Assembly (NCBI GenBank): GCA_004028745.1
Contig: RAZP01000009.1
Coordinates: forward strand, 1-64,000
Direction: 5' to 3'
Source: Prosthecochloris sp.
Lineage (GTDB): Bacteria; Bacteroidota; Chlorobiia; Chlorobiales; Chlorobiaceae
Length of the DNA stretch: 64,000 nucleotides
Part shown: positions 27,494 to 36,496 of the stretch, piece after piece
Layout: every line of letters begins with the position of its first letter
How positions within the stretch are numbered: position 1 is the first letter of the stretch
The notes under the pieces: model-generated
Database searches by the model: none
Told to the model about the DNA's origin: nothing
The model's input: only the letters and a program-made list of their open reading frames with translations
Translations under genes and position numbers: made by a program

Positions 27494-27575
27494 ACTCTAT
27501 GCTAAACAAATCAAAGGTTACTGCAATCTGAATAAAAGTAACATTCCGATGTATGCAGCAGTACCGGCTTGCTTT

Positions 27576-28280
27576 TCAGCTTAACCCATATACCGGAACC
27601 GAGGCGCCGTGCACTGCCCTGGACTCCTCCGAAACAAGAAAAAGGATAACGTCGGCTATCGCTTCCGGTGAAACCCATCGGGAAAAATCAGCATCCGGCA
27701 TATCCTTCCTGTTTGCAGGCGTATCGATAATACTCGGCAGAACACAATTAACGTTGATTCCTTCTTCCCTGTTTTCTTCGTCAAGGCATTCGGTAAGCTT
27801 TATCACAGCTGACTTTGAAATAACATAGGGAGCAACGCCGGCCCCGCCTTTCAGTGCGGTTTTTGCCGAAACATTTACCACACGTCCACTCTTCTGCCTG
27901 CGCATAACCGGAATGACCGCCCTGCTCATGAGAAAAACGCTTTTTGCATTGAGATCAAGCATGTAATCCCATGTTTCTTCAGCAGCTTCATGTATCGGCG
28001 GCCCCATCGTAAAGCCTCCAGCAATGTTTATCAGCGCGTCAACACTCCCGAAACGCTCTATAATACGTTCAACAGATGCCTCAATGGACGAAGCCATGAC
28101 AAGGTCGGTTTTCAGGCAGGTGACGCGCTCATTACTCTCCCACTGCCTCTCAAGCATACCGGCATTCCTGTCAAGAAGCGCCAGTCTTGCTCCCGTATCA
28201 AAAAACTTCTTTGACACAACGCTGCCCAGAGCTCCTGCGGCTCCTGTTATGACCACAACGCTTCCCGGTATCCCATTCAT
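27576..28280 (-). CDS. Short-chain dehydrogenase/reductase
   Basis: Rossmann-fold oxidoreductase of about 234 residues from the ATG at 28280 (MNGIPGSVVVITGAAGALGS). Motifs: TGAAGALG for NAD(P), NIAGG (NNAG type), the catalytic serine in NVSAKTALKGG and Tyr-x3-Lys as YVISKSAV. The in-frame ATG at 28337 lies before the expected N-terminus and is unlikely. Substrate unknown. In the last residues, VHGASVPVYG is typical of the family C-terminus. Confidence 0.87.
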   Translation of the reverse strand: MNGIPGSVVVITGAAGALGSVVSKKFFDTGARLALLDRNAGMLERQWESNERVTCLKTDLVMASSIEASVERIIERFGSVDALINIAGGFTMGPPIHEAAEETWDYMLDLNAKSVFLMSRAVIPVMRRQKSGRVVNVSAKTALKGGAGVAPYVISKSAVIKLTECLDEENREEGINVNCVLPSIIDTPANRKDMPDADFSRWVSPEAIADVILFLVSEESRAVHGASVPVYGLS

Positions 28281-28348
28281 ATCACCAGCCGTTTTACGAT
28301 TATAATAGCCATATGACCAAGCACACCGCACCCACAAAGAAATACCTC

Positions 28349-28431
28349 ACCTGAGCACTTCAAATTGTCCCGATAAACAGTGACAAGAGATGGAAGAAAA
28401 GTCAAAATCTCAAACAATTGCTCAAATTAGG
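28349..28431. repeat. Decayed family 2 repeat
   Basis: CCTGAGCACTTCAAATTG at the left and caattgctcaaattagg at the right (the complement reads CCTAATTTGAGCAATTG, close to the family 2 end). The middle contains tgacaagagatggaagaaaa, whose complement recurs at about 39932-39953. Confidence 0.5.
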
Positions 28432-28506
28432 AATACGTAAACCGGACAATAAATTCCCGGTTTTGTAACAACAGAAAAACAGGGGGCTTAAATGGCAGGG
28501 AGGCAA

Positions 28507-29415
28507 CTATTCTTCACCAAGCACGATAGTCCTTTTGCTCATAGGAGGGACTTTTTCTCCATTCAGATAAAGCTCAACAAAGGGGGGACGGCCGATATTT
28601 ACCCAGAACTTCTTTTTTGCCTCATATCGCAGAACTTCTCCGGCCTTGAACTGACCTCCGGGATATACCACATCCCCGTCATCGGCAATAATCTTGACCC
28701 AGGTGAGATCTTTGATAATATGGACAATCAGTATTTTCTGATATGGAGAGGCTGATGATTCGGGCAGGAAAGAGACATCTTTTGCCCATTCCTCCTGCAT
28801 GACAGCAAGTTCAGGAGCATTATTTTCAAGAGGCTTCGTGAGCGTGTCAGCAAGAGCAACTGAATCCGGCACTGCAATTTCGGGCTCGGACTGAACCTCG
28901 GCAAACGATGCCGCAGGTTCACTTTCTTCCTGCAAAGTCGTCTGCTCGTTTCCCGGCGGTCCCGAGAACACAAAAAACGAGACCGCGAGAAGAACAAGGA
29001 CTATAAACACTACGGCACCTACCAGAACAGCACCAGGGACTTTGCCCCCGCCAGCAGTAACGGCACCAAACATGCCGGAAAAACGCTCACCTTTCCCACT
29101 GCCCTGTTCGTCTTCTAATGTTTCATTTTCCTGCTTGACTCTGAGATCGGTAGGAATACTAAGCTCATCCCTGCATCGTTCAATAAGCTCGCTATCCTTT
29201 ACATCGAGGGCTTGGGCGTATTCTTTCAAAAAGGCATAGACATACGCGGAGGGCAAAAACTTCAAATTGCCTGCCTCGATTTTTTCAAGATGATCTTTCT
29301 TTATTCTTGTCTCGGCGCTGACTTCCTCAAGGGAGAGTTCTCGCTCTTTTCTGGCCTGAATGAGTTTGCGTACCAGCAAGGCACCGGCAGAACCAAATGT
29401 AACTTCATCCGCCAT
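28507..29415 (-). CDS. RodZ-like helix-turn-helix membrane protein
   Basis: About 302 residues from the ATG at 29415 (MADEVTFGSAGALLVRKLIQ); a GTG/ATG-type start further upstream at 29463 is possible. N-terminal HTH_25/Xre-like domain (LSLEEVSAETRIKKDHLEKI, then FLPSAYVYAFLKEYAQALDV), a single membrane helix in the middle (AVLVGAVVFIVLVLLAVSFF), and a C-terminal DUF4115/RodZ_C domain (KILIVHIIKDLTWVKIIADD). RodZ proteins link the MreB cytoskeleton with the membrane and shape rods. No mre genes are in the window. Confidence 0.82.
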   Translation of the reverse strand: MADEVTFGSAGALLVRKLIQARKERELSLEEVSAETRIKKDHLEKIEAGNLKFLPSAYVYAFLKEYAQALDVKDSELIERCRDELSIPTDLRVKQENETLEDEQGSGKGERFSGMFGAVTAGGGKVPGAVLVGAVVFIVLVLLAVSFFVFSGPPGNEQTTLQEESEPAASFAEVQSEPEIAVPDSVALADTLTKPLENNAPELAVMQEEWAKDVSFLPESSASPYQKILIVHIIKDLTWVKIIADDGDVVYPGGQFKAGEVLRYEAKKKFWVNIGRPPFVELYLNGEKVPPMSKRTIVLGEE

Positions 29416-29539
29416 GACATGCACGTGGTTTATGTCATCCGTTAAATCGCCTGAACTGCACAAAAGGCTCGATTTACGTAGTTTACAAAAATTCAGCCAT
29501 CAGGGCAATCGAATTAACAATATATTTTCGAGGTACCAC

Positions 29540-31633
29540 TTACCTGTTGCTGACCCCATACTCGGATATATACAACCACTGAATATTGTTCTCAGCCTCC
29601 TGCTGCTGCGCAAGCTGATGCAGCACGTCCGAAGGGTTTCCCCCTTTCTGCATGGACAAAGCAAGCAGAACACGCAGCTCTTCAAGCTCGGCAGCAGAAA
29701 AAAGCTTCCAAAGCAGAAACACAGCGTGATGAGGAAAGGAAAACTTCCGCTTTACCGCCTCCCGATACCTGTCTATACCATAAAAACCAAACACGGGATC
29801 ATCGTCCCCACCGCCTGTCGTCGAAGACTGACGGACAAGCTCACTTGCAGAATAGATCCCTGAAACCGGCAGATCTCTGACAAGATAGCGGTTGTGACCA
29901 AGCAGATGGGCAGGGACAGGATTATCAGCAATTACCGTCAGCCGACGGATATCACGCAGACGCCCGGAATATGGCTTTATCAGAAGATCCGTCAGCCACA
30001 GCCTTTCGGAATTTGCGGCAAGAACAATATTGCCGCCCCCGGAATCCATTGAGAGATGATCCCTGAAAAGCTGTAACCTCGAGCGATAAAGCCCAGCCTT
30101 CACCTTTCGCCTGGACACTTCAACGTAGCCGCTTTGCACCAGAAATACCGTGCACCACTCCCGCCCCTCGACAACCTTAAGCACGGCATGACCTTCACCA
30201 AGGCTCTCTTGTACGGTTTTGAGCGTCACCGGCACCACAGTTAATTTCGCCGCCTCTGACGGCGCCACATTGCGCAGCTCGGCCTGCAGATCATAGAGAA
30301 ACCCACGTTTTTTGCTTATTGCATTGATGGTAGCCGCATGATGTTCGAACCCCTGACCCGACTCGAAGCTGTTCATCAATCGCTGCAACAGCGCCGACAG
30401 CTCACGGCCAAGCACTGCGACTTTATGCTCAAGTTGATCATGCTGTCCCGATAGATCGAACGAATCGTAGTCAAGCTGAACCGAGCGGTTCAGCTCATAC
30501 AGCTTGGGCATCTCGTCACTTTCAAAAGCTTCTGCGTAACGTCCATTATTCAGAAGCAGTTCTGTCAGCTTTTCTGCAGAACGATCAACAAGATCAGCAA
30601 TACCATAACCCGGCCACGGACATGCCTGATGCAGGTATATGTCCAGCCCTTGCTTTAAAGCCTTTACTTTTTCCCGATCCTCTATATCTCCCCGGATACC
30701 CTGTTTCAACAGTGCTGCCATCCTGGCCAGCCTCATGTTATTTCTCTCGAAATAATCAAGAGCACGGGCGTACACTTCGGGATTGTTTGTCAGAACAGCA
30801 TTGGACTCGAAATCCAGCAATTGCGCAAGGTGATCATCACCCGCAGTACGTGCAAGCGAAAGTGCCTTGAAATACAAATAGCTGGAATCCTTCATATGAG
30901 CGGGAAACAGTTCAAGCATTGCCGCTGCACGCCGCAACGCAAGCAATACCGCACGTTTATCTCCTTCCCTTTTTTCGGAAATGAGTTTTCCGGCAACTTC
31001 TGTAATCCGATGTGCATATACTGAAGGTTCGGCCGCTTCTTTTACATCTCCGCCGAGGCTTAACTGCAGGAGACCTGTATATGCCCTCAGCCCGACAACC
31101 CGGTCAGGATTCCGGCTCAACACATTGTAAAAAGCAAACGCTTTTTCTTTTTCACCTGCCCGCTCATGGTAATGTGCAAGTTCCAGTGAATCTCGAACAT
31201 TCAGTGCGGCAATATTTTTTAGGGTTTCTTGAGCCATGACGAACTCCCCGAGTTCCCCCAGCAGTGAAGCTTTTGAGCGCACGCGCTCCGCTTCGGCACT
31301 TTCCGGCAGCATCCCTCTGCATCGTTTTTCAAGAATGTCATGAGATGCAAGAGCATGGAAGTAATCACCGGCAACCTCTTCTATCTGCCGCTTGCGATTC
31401 AGGGCTTTAGCCGTTCTGCCTGAAAAGCCGCCAAGAGTATCCAATGCAAGCCCTTTTTGCAGCAGGTCCAGGGCTTTTTCATACTCAAGGTTGTCGGCAT
31501 AACTTGCGGCTTTTTCGTAAAGTGCTGTAACCTTTTCCTCCCCGGACTTCTGCTCCTGTTTCTCACATCCCGCGACAAAAAGAATAACGGCCGATAACAC
31601 GGCATATTGCAATATCTTCATGGTAATACTCAT
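29540..31633 (-). CDS. Lipoprotein with TPR-like helices and a probable decayed CHAT domain
   Basis: The 697-residue protein has a lipoprotein signal (AVILFVAGC, lipid Cys near residue 23). Residues 30-400 are helical with TPR-like pairs (ALYEKAASYADNLEYEKALD; KEKAFAFYNVLSRNPDRVVG). The C-terminal 200 residues follow the order of CHAT proteases: VPAHLLGHNRYLVRDLPVSG with SASELV, then HAVFLLWKLFSAAELEEL and NPSDVLHQLAQQQ, which correspond to the usual Ser/Leu-Trp and AL-x-x-AQ end. The segment that should hold the catalytic His and Cys is shortened, so I expect no protease activity. The identification is by pattern, not by search. Confidence 0.6.
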   Translation of the reverse strand: MSITMKILQYAVLSAVILFVAGCEKQEQKSGEEKVTALYEKAASYADNLEYEKALDLLQKGLALDTLGGFSGRTAKALNRKRQIEEVAGDYFHALASHDILEKRCRGMLPESAEAERVRSKASLLGELGEFVMAQETLKNIAALNVRDSLELAHYHERAGEKEKAFAFYNVLSRNPDRVVGLRAYTGLLQLSLGGDVKEAAEPSVYAHRITEVAGKLISEKREGDKRAVLLALRRAAAMLELFPAHMKDSSYLYFKALSLARTAGDDHLAQLLDFESNAVLTNNPEVYARALDYFERNNMRLARMAALLKQGIRGDIEDREKVKALKQGLDIYLHQACPWPGYGIADLVDRSAEKLTELLLNNGRYAEAFESDEMPKLYELNRSVQLDYDSFDLSGQHDQLEHKVAVLGRELSALLQRLMNSFESGQGFEHHAATINAISKKRGFLYDLQAELRNVAPSEAAKLTVVPVTLKTVQESLGEGHAVLKVVEGREWCTVFLVQSGYVEVSRRKVKAGLYRSRLQLFRDHLSMDSGGGNIVLAANSERLWLTDLLIKPYSGRLRDIRRLTVIADNPVPAHLLGHNRYLVRDLPVSGIYSASELVRQSSTTGGGDDDPVFGFYGIDRYREAVKRKFSFPHHAVFLLWKLFSAAELEELRVLLALSMQKGGNPSDVLHQLAQQQEAENNIQWLYISEYGVSNR

Positions 31634-31637
31634 TGCT

Positions 31638-31652
31638 GGGCACCTCTATTAA
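31638..31652. repeat. Solo left end of MITE family 1
   Basis: GGGCACCTCTATTAA directly followed by the left end of copy f. Lies 5 bp before the start codon of the CHAT-like lipoprotein gene (minus strand), so it separates that gene from its promoter. Confidence 0.65.
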
Positions 31653-31905
31653 GGGGACCTCTATTAATTTGTTGCGCGCTCCGAATACTTTGTTGGGCGG
31701 TACTCGAAATCCTCATGTACTAATTAATGATGAACCATTCGACAAACGAGAATGCATAGAGATATCTTGAAGTTTAGCCAGAATTTCGTACATGAACAAC
31801 GAATCACGATTTTCTACAATGGAGTTCTTTGCTTGGGATAAACTGCAAAACCGCAGTGTGTTCCAACTCGCCGGGAAGACACAGAACAAATTAATAGAGG
31901 TTCCC
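31653..31905. mobile_element. MITE family 1, copy f (253 bp, with foreign interior)
   Basis: Left end GGGGACCTCTATTAATTTG with family core up to about 31722; right end AAATTAATAGAGGTTCCC. The middle, about 31723-31885, is not found in other copies. Flanks TTAA and TTTT do not match. Confidence 0.7.
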
Positions 31906-31950
31906 TTTTGTTGGGGATTTTTTACCTATCTTAGGTCATTAATACATTTA

Positions 31951-32021
31951 ACTGTATTGAGCATCCGGCATTGCAGCCCGTTATAGCCGGACGGCCCGAA
32001 TCAATTGCTCAATTCAGTACA
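31951..32021. repeat. Family 2 repeat, diverged
   Basis: actgtattgagcatccggc at the left and tcaattgctcaattcagtac at the right form inverted ends matching the core TTGAGCAAT of family 2. Lies 50 bp before the CNNM-type gene. Confidence 0.55.
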
Positions 32022-32070
32022 GACATAAACTTTTAGACTTTTTATTCTCAGGCACCCTCGTGCCACCAAT

Positions 32071-33405
32071 ATGGATTCCGACATAATAGAACTCTTTATC
32101 TTATTCGGTCTGATTCTGGCTAACGGTTTCTTTGCGATGGCCGAATTTGCAATTATTTCTTCAAGAGAAGCCAAATTACATGAGCTGCGTGATGCAGGCA
32201 TAAAAAAAGCATCACTTGTTCTCGAGCTGCTTGAAAACCCCGGCAAATTTCTCTCCGCCATACAGGTAGGCATAACTCTCATCGCTACACTTGCAGGCGC
32301 ATTCAGTGGTGTGAGCTTTTCAGAACCTGTCTCGAAACTCATTTCCAGCGTCGAAATCCTCAAACCTTACAGCGAAGAGCTTGCTCTCGGACTGGTTGTC
32401 ATAGGTGTCACCTACTTCACCCTCATCATCGGCGAACTTGCCCCGAAAAAAATCGCTCTGCAACATCCGGAACAGATAGCTGTTAACATTGCACGAATTA
32501 TCGATATCATCTGCCGGATAAGCGCCCCGATAGTCCATCTTATCAATGGCTCAACAAACATCGTTCTCAAAATCATCGGCATAAGAAATATTGAAAAGCC
32601 GCTTGTCAGTGATGAAGAGGTTATGCTCATGATAAAACAGGGCGCAAAGAAAGGCGTTTTTGAATCGGTTGAATATGAGATGGTTTCGAGAATTTTCCGC
32701 ATGAGCGACAAGAGGGCAAGTTCCATGATGACGCCGAAAAGCGAGGTCGAATGGCTCGATCTTAACGAGCCTGAAAAGGAATTGATCTCAAAAATGCAGG
32801 CAAGCGGCCGTTCACGCTTCCCGGTTGCCGAGGGAAACCTTGACAATCTGAGAGGTGTCGTCCGCTCACTCGATCTTGTCAACAAACAGTTGCTCGAACC
32901 AGGCAATCTTAAGGAAACCATCCGCAACGTAATGAAACCACCGCTGTTCGTACCTGAATCCGTTCCTGCCTTCCAGGTACTTGAGCTTTTCAAGGAAAAC
33001 AGAGCGCATCTTGCACTGGTAATTGATGAACAGGGCTCAGTCCAAGGCGCCATTACACTTACGGATGTGCTTGAAAGCATCGTCGGGGATATTCCTGCCG
33101 ATGATCTCGAAGGGAGCAAAAAAATCGTACGCAGAAGCCAGCGAACCTGGATTATTGACGGCTTGCTTCCCGTAGATGACTTCATTACAGAATTTGATCT
33201 TGACAATTTCCTCGACGAAGAGGATCCCCGCTATGATACCATGGGCGGCTTTCTCATGACCAAGCTTGAGAAGGTTCCCTCAGTCATGGATACCCTGGAA
33301 TGGCAAAACATGCTCTTCAAGGTCATAAAAATGAACGGGCAGCGGGTAGGTAAAATCCTGGTGATCTTCGATAACGAAAACTCCAACGGGAAGAGGGATA
33401 GTTAA
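32071..33405 (+). CDS. CNNM/CorC-family transporter (hemolysin C-like)
   Basis: Membrane protein of 444 residues: N-terminal DUF21/CNNM domain with four hydrophobic segments (FILFGLILANGFFAMAEFA start; ELAPKKIALQHPE motif near 125), a CBS pair (about 205-330; MMTPKSEVEWLDL and MKPPLFVPESVPAFQVLELF) and a C-terminal CorC_HlyC transporter-associated domain. Family members move or regulate Mg2+ or Co2+. Monocistronic; ndk follows on the same strand after 86 bp. Confidence 0.9.
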   Translation: MDSDIIELFILFGLILANGFFAMAEFAIISSREAKLHELRDAGIKKASLVLELLENPGKFLSAIQVGITLIATLAGAFSGVSFSEPVSKLISSVEILKPYSEELALGLVVIGVTYFTLIIGELAPKKIALQHPEQIAVNIARIIDIICRISAPIVHLINGSTNIVLKIIGIRNIEKPLVSDEEVMLMIKQGAKKGVFESVEYEMVSRIFRMSDKRASSMMTPKSEVEWLDLNEPEKELISKMQASGRSRFPVAEGNLDNLRGVVRSLDLVNKQLLEPGNLKETIRNVMKPPLFVPESVPAFQVLELFKENRAHLALVIDEQGSVQGAITLTDVLESIVGDIPADDLEGSKKIVRRSQRTWIIDGLLPVDDFITEFDLDNFLDEEDPRYDTMGGFLMTKLEKVPSVMDTLEWQNMLFKVIKMNGQRVGKILVIFDNENSNGKRDS

Positions 33406-33491
33406 GGCTTCCATATTCAGCCAACATTACGTATCTTCGCTCACAAATTCATGCGTAATGGCCTATTCCTACAATCAAAAAAAATATACCG

Positions 33492-33917
33492 ATGGAAAGA
33501 ACGCTTACCATTCTCAAACCTGACTGTGTTCGCAAGCAGTTGATCGGTGCGGTAATCGACAGGATTGAACGTGCCGGTTTTCGTATTGTTACCATGAAAA
33601 AAACAAAACTGACGAAAGAAACTGCAGGCGCTTTTTACGCTGTACACCGTGAAAGGCCGTTCTACGGCGAACTTGTCGAGTTCATGTCTTCAGGGCCTTG
33701 CGTGCCGATGATTCTGGAAAAAGAAAACGCTGTGGAAGATTTTCGTAAACTTATCGGGGCAACCGATCCTGCTGAAGCCGAAGAGGGAACTATCCGTAAA
33801 CTTTATGCTGACAGCAAAGGCGAAAACATCGTCCATGGTTCTGACTCGGATGAAAACGCACAGATTGAATCCTCGTTTTTCTTCTCCACCGAAGACGCCG
33901 TCCGCGTCAATAATTGA
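33492..33917 (+). CDS. ndk: Nucleoside diphosphate kinase
   Basis: Exchanges the gamma phosphate among NTPs. 141 residues, the usual size. Start MERTLTILKPDCVRKQLIG, the catalytic histidine in ENIVHGSDSDENA (near residue 117), and PFYGELVEFMSSGPCVPMIL. A close upstream context with the CNNM gene may mean cotranscription. A GC-rich hairpin follows the stop codon. Confidence 0.97.
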   Translation: MERTLTILKPDCVRKQLIGAVIDRIERAGFRIVTMKKTKLTKETAGAFYAVHRERPFYGELVEFMSSGPCVPMILEKENAVEDFRKLIGATDPAEAEEGTIRKLYADSKGENIVHGSDSDENAQIESSFFFSTEDAVRVNN

Positions 33918-33943
33918 CTTGCTTCAAAAACTGTTGTTGAATT

Positions 33944-33969
33944 GTAGGGGCGGACCCCTGTGTCCGCCC
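33944..33969. repeat. GTAGGGGCGGAC hairpin repeat
   Basis: GGGCGGAC and GTCCGCCC form an 8-bp stem with loop ccctgt. An inverted counterpart ending GCCCCTAC is at 34245-34268. Short GTAGGGGCG repeats of this style are known in many bacteria. May also act as a transcript 3' end of ndk. Confidence 0.6.
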
Positions 33970-34145
33970 GATATGGTACTCCGGTCATTCCCGTGCTTGC
34001 CTGTGAAATAGATACTCAAGATTTCACGGGGCTTACACGGGAATCCATTGCTTTTTCAAAATCCAAATATCCATTTCACGGGGTTGATGCGGCACCCATC
34101 ATTTATTCACGGTTAAGTTTATTCAATTACGAGTACCGCTACGCT

Positions 34146-34181
34146 GAGTACGAGTACGAGTACGAGTACGAGTACGAGTAC
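34146..34181. repeat. Perfect hexamer tandem repeat (GAGTAC)6
   Basis: Six exact copies, with related but imperfect units just before (34127-34145). Intergenic between ndk and a carboxypeptidase gene; in frame it would only encode Tyr-Glu repeats. Related decayed units occur near 4725-4757. Number of copies may vary between strains. Confidence 0.9.
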
Positions 34182-34244
34182 GATCATAACATAACTCATA
34201 AGCACCCTGCCAACTCTGAAGACTGCTTACTTATACCGCACTGC

Positions 34245-34268
34245 GGGCGAAAAATTCTTCGCCCCTAC
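34245..34268. repeat. Inverted counterpart of the GTAGGGGCG repeat
   Basis: GGGCGAA, loop aaattc, TTCGCCCCTAC. Together with 33944-33969 it encloses the 33918-34301 gap, which has no supported gene. Confidence 0.6.
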
Positions 34269-34301
34269 TCCTGCTATCCAGCCATCAAGCCATTTTACTT
34301 T

Positions 34302-35234
34302 TCACTGAAGTGTACCACCCTTAAGCATAAGCGGCTGAGCCTCCTGCCTGTTTTCCGGGCGATATGAAACCCTTCCCTGTTCATTTCCCTCAAACGCTTG
34401 TTCAAACATTCTCTCTGCAAATTCCCAGCGCTTTTTCCCGGCCCCGAGCATAACCAGCACCATATCATTGTTTTCTTTTTTAGCCCTGGCAATAAGGCAC
34501 TTGCCTGCCTTCAAAGTATACCCTGTCTTTATACCAACAGCGTACTGATAATTCTCAAGGAGTTTGTTGCTGGACTTGAGTGAATATTTCTTTTTTGATT
34601 TCCGGTCATAGAACGAAACCGAATCAAGTGCGGCAATACGGTTGAAAATCTCGTTGCCGATCGCATATTCGGTAAGCAACAACAGATCATCCGCGGTCGA
34701 GTAATGCCCTGCGTACAGATCCCTGTCATAACCTGCGGGATTGGTGAAATGCGAATCTGTCATCCCGATCTTCTTTGCAATGCGGTTCATTATCCCGGCA
34801 AAATCTTTGACACTCCCGCCAAGGTAAATCGCTATGGCGAAAGCGGCGTCGTTGCTCGACCGCACCATCGACGCTTTTACCAGATCCACAAGGCGTATTT
34901 TCTCACCAACATCAAAACCTGCTTTGGCTGGCTCCACTGCTGCTGCCTCTTTCGGAATTTCAACAACATCACCAAGCTTGCCGCTCTCAATTGCGATGAT
35001 TGCGGTAAGTATTTTCGTCAGGCTCGCCGGCTGAACACGCGTTGCGGTATTTTTGGACATGAGTACCTCCGATGTGCTCATGTCCTTGAGGATGTAAGAA
35101 TTAATTTCCTGTTCGAAATTCAGGCTGTCCTGTTCCGTGTTCGGCTTTGCGTAAGAAAAAGGCAGCACGGTAAACATCAGACTCGCAAAAAACAGGAAAA
35201 GGAAAATAACACGTACTGCTGTGGATTTACTCAT
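34302..35234 (-). CDS. D-alanyl-D-alanine carboxypeptidase (PBP5/DacA family)
   Basis: Periplasmic serine peptidase that trims peptidoglycan pentapeptides. 310 residues with an N-terminal signal (VIFLFLFFASLMFTVLPFSYA). Penicillin-binding motifs are complete: SLTK (active serine about residue 72), SSN (about 130) and KTG in GIKTGYTLKAGK (about 235). The C-terminal PBP5 beta domain and amphipathic anchor are missing, since the protein ends about 75 residues after KTG; a soluble PBP7-like or DacF-like enzyme is likely. Confidence 0.9.
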   Translation of the reverse strand: MSKSTAVRVIFLFLFFASLMFTVLPFSYAKPNTEQDSLNFEQEINSYILKDMSTSEVLMSKNTATRVQPASLTKILTAIIAIESGKLGDVVEIPKEAAAVEPAKAGFDVGEKIRLVDLVKASMVRSSNDAAFAIAIYLGGSVKDFAGIMNRIAKKIGMTDSHFTNPAGYDRDLYAGHYSTADDLLLLTEYAIGNEIFNRIAALDSVSFYDRKSKKKYSLKSSNKLLENYQYAVGIKTGYTLKAGKCLIARAKKENNDMVLVMLGAGKKRWEFAERMFEQAFEGNEQGRVSYRPENRQEAQPLMLKGGTLQ

Positions 35235-35341
35235 AGTTCTTCAAGACATCATCAGTTTTCACAATCTTATCAATAGTCACGAAGGCGAAAATCATCAATT
35301 TTTTTAATGTAACAAAAGAAAAAACAGCCTGGCAATATCAC

Positions 35342-36496
35342 TTAATCCCGTGTGTCATCGCTACCCTCTGAATCAATACAGGGATCAGGATTTTTCAGTG
35401 TGTTGAGATACTCCTTGAAAGTTTCCCCATAAATCTCCCACACGGTAATAAACAGGGCAGCGATAACAGGACCGACAATGAAACCTGCTATACCAAAGAG
35501 GCTTAGACCCCCAAAGGTACCGAAGAAGATCAGAAGCTCATGCATTTTGGTATCCCTTCCGACAAGAATGGGCCTGAGAATATTATCGATACTGCTGACC
35601 AGCAGGCCGCAAAACAGCAGCAGGCCTGTTGCGGCGACATATTCCCCGTTCGCATAGAGGTAAACAACCGCCGGTCCCCATACAAGCCCAGACCCTATAA
35701 CCGGAATGATTGAAAGCACCGTCATGACCGCACCCCAGAATACGGCACTCTCGATACCTGCCACCTTCAAAGCAATCCCGGCAAGGGTTCCCTGAATGAT
35801 GCCGATAACAAAAGTTCCTCTGATGGTCGCTCTGGTAACCGATGTAAACTTCTCCAGCATACGCGACTGGTCACCCTCACTGAGCGGAAGATAGTAAAGG
35901 ATTTTCTCAAGAAAGTCTCTGCCATCCCTGAGGAAAAAAAACATGGTATAGAAAAAAACAAACATCATAAACAGCGTCTGAACCGTTGAGAATGTAAACG
36001 ATGAGAGATTCTCGAAAAGGAATGTGCTCATCTTTCCTACCAGCTCGCCGACTCGCTGGAGGATCTCGTCACTGTATTGGCTTATGGTTTCGGAGTATGG
36101 CAGTGAACTGAAAAAATCATGAAAAGTTGTTGGTTCGTCGAGACGTTCTTCAATCCATGGACCGACAGAACGGCTTACCTTTATCGCTTCTGCTGTGACG
36201 ATTCCAAGCAGGGTCAACAGAGGAAAAATCAAGATGAATGCTATGGAAAGAATGGTCATTGCCGAACTGAGGCTTTTGCGCCCTCTGAACAGGACTTCAA
36301 ACCATCGGTACAAAGGCATTGCAAGTCCCGAAAAAATTGCGGCAATCAGAATAACCATGAGAAAATTGTAAACCATGGACACAAAAATCGCCGAAATCAC
36401 CAGAACGAAAACCAGGAGTATGATATTGTTGAGAATCGTTTTTTGCATGTTTGTATCCATCGATAAAAGTGACCGGTGATTCGTCATCACAACCAT
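35342..36496 (-). CDS. AI-2E family transporter (PerM-like)
   Basis: Membrane protein of 384 residues with about seven to eight helices in the AI-2E family layout: pairs of N-terminal helices (LLVFVLVISAIFVSMVYNFL), a soluble middle with LPLSEGDQSRMLEKFTSVTR, and the conserved VIPVIGSGLVWGPAVVYL plus DNILRPILVGRDTKMHELL and GPVIAALFITVWEIY. Transport substrate in such proteins is rarely known. Its start overlaps the end of rsmE by 10 nt, so the genes are coupled. Confidence 0.86.
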   Translation of the reverse strand: MVVMTNHRSLLSMDTNMQKTILNNIILLVFVLVISAIFVSMVYNFLMVILIAAIFSGLAMPLYRWFEVLFRGRKSLSSAMTILSIAFILIFPLLTLLGIVTAEAIKVSRSVGPWIEERLDEPTTFHDFFSSLPYSETISQYSDEILQRVGELVGKMSTFLFENLSSFTFSTVQTLFMMFVFFYTMFFFLRDGRDFLEKILYYLPLSEGDQSRMLEKFTSVTRATIRGTFVIGIIQGTLAGIALKVAGIESAVFWGAVMTVLSIIPVIGSGLVWGPAVVYLYANGEYVAATGLLLFCGLLVSSIDNILRPILVGRDTKMHELLIFFGTFGGLSLFGIAGFIVGPVIAALFITVWEIYGETFKEYLNTLKNPDPCIDSEGSDDTRD

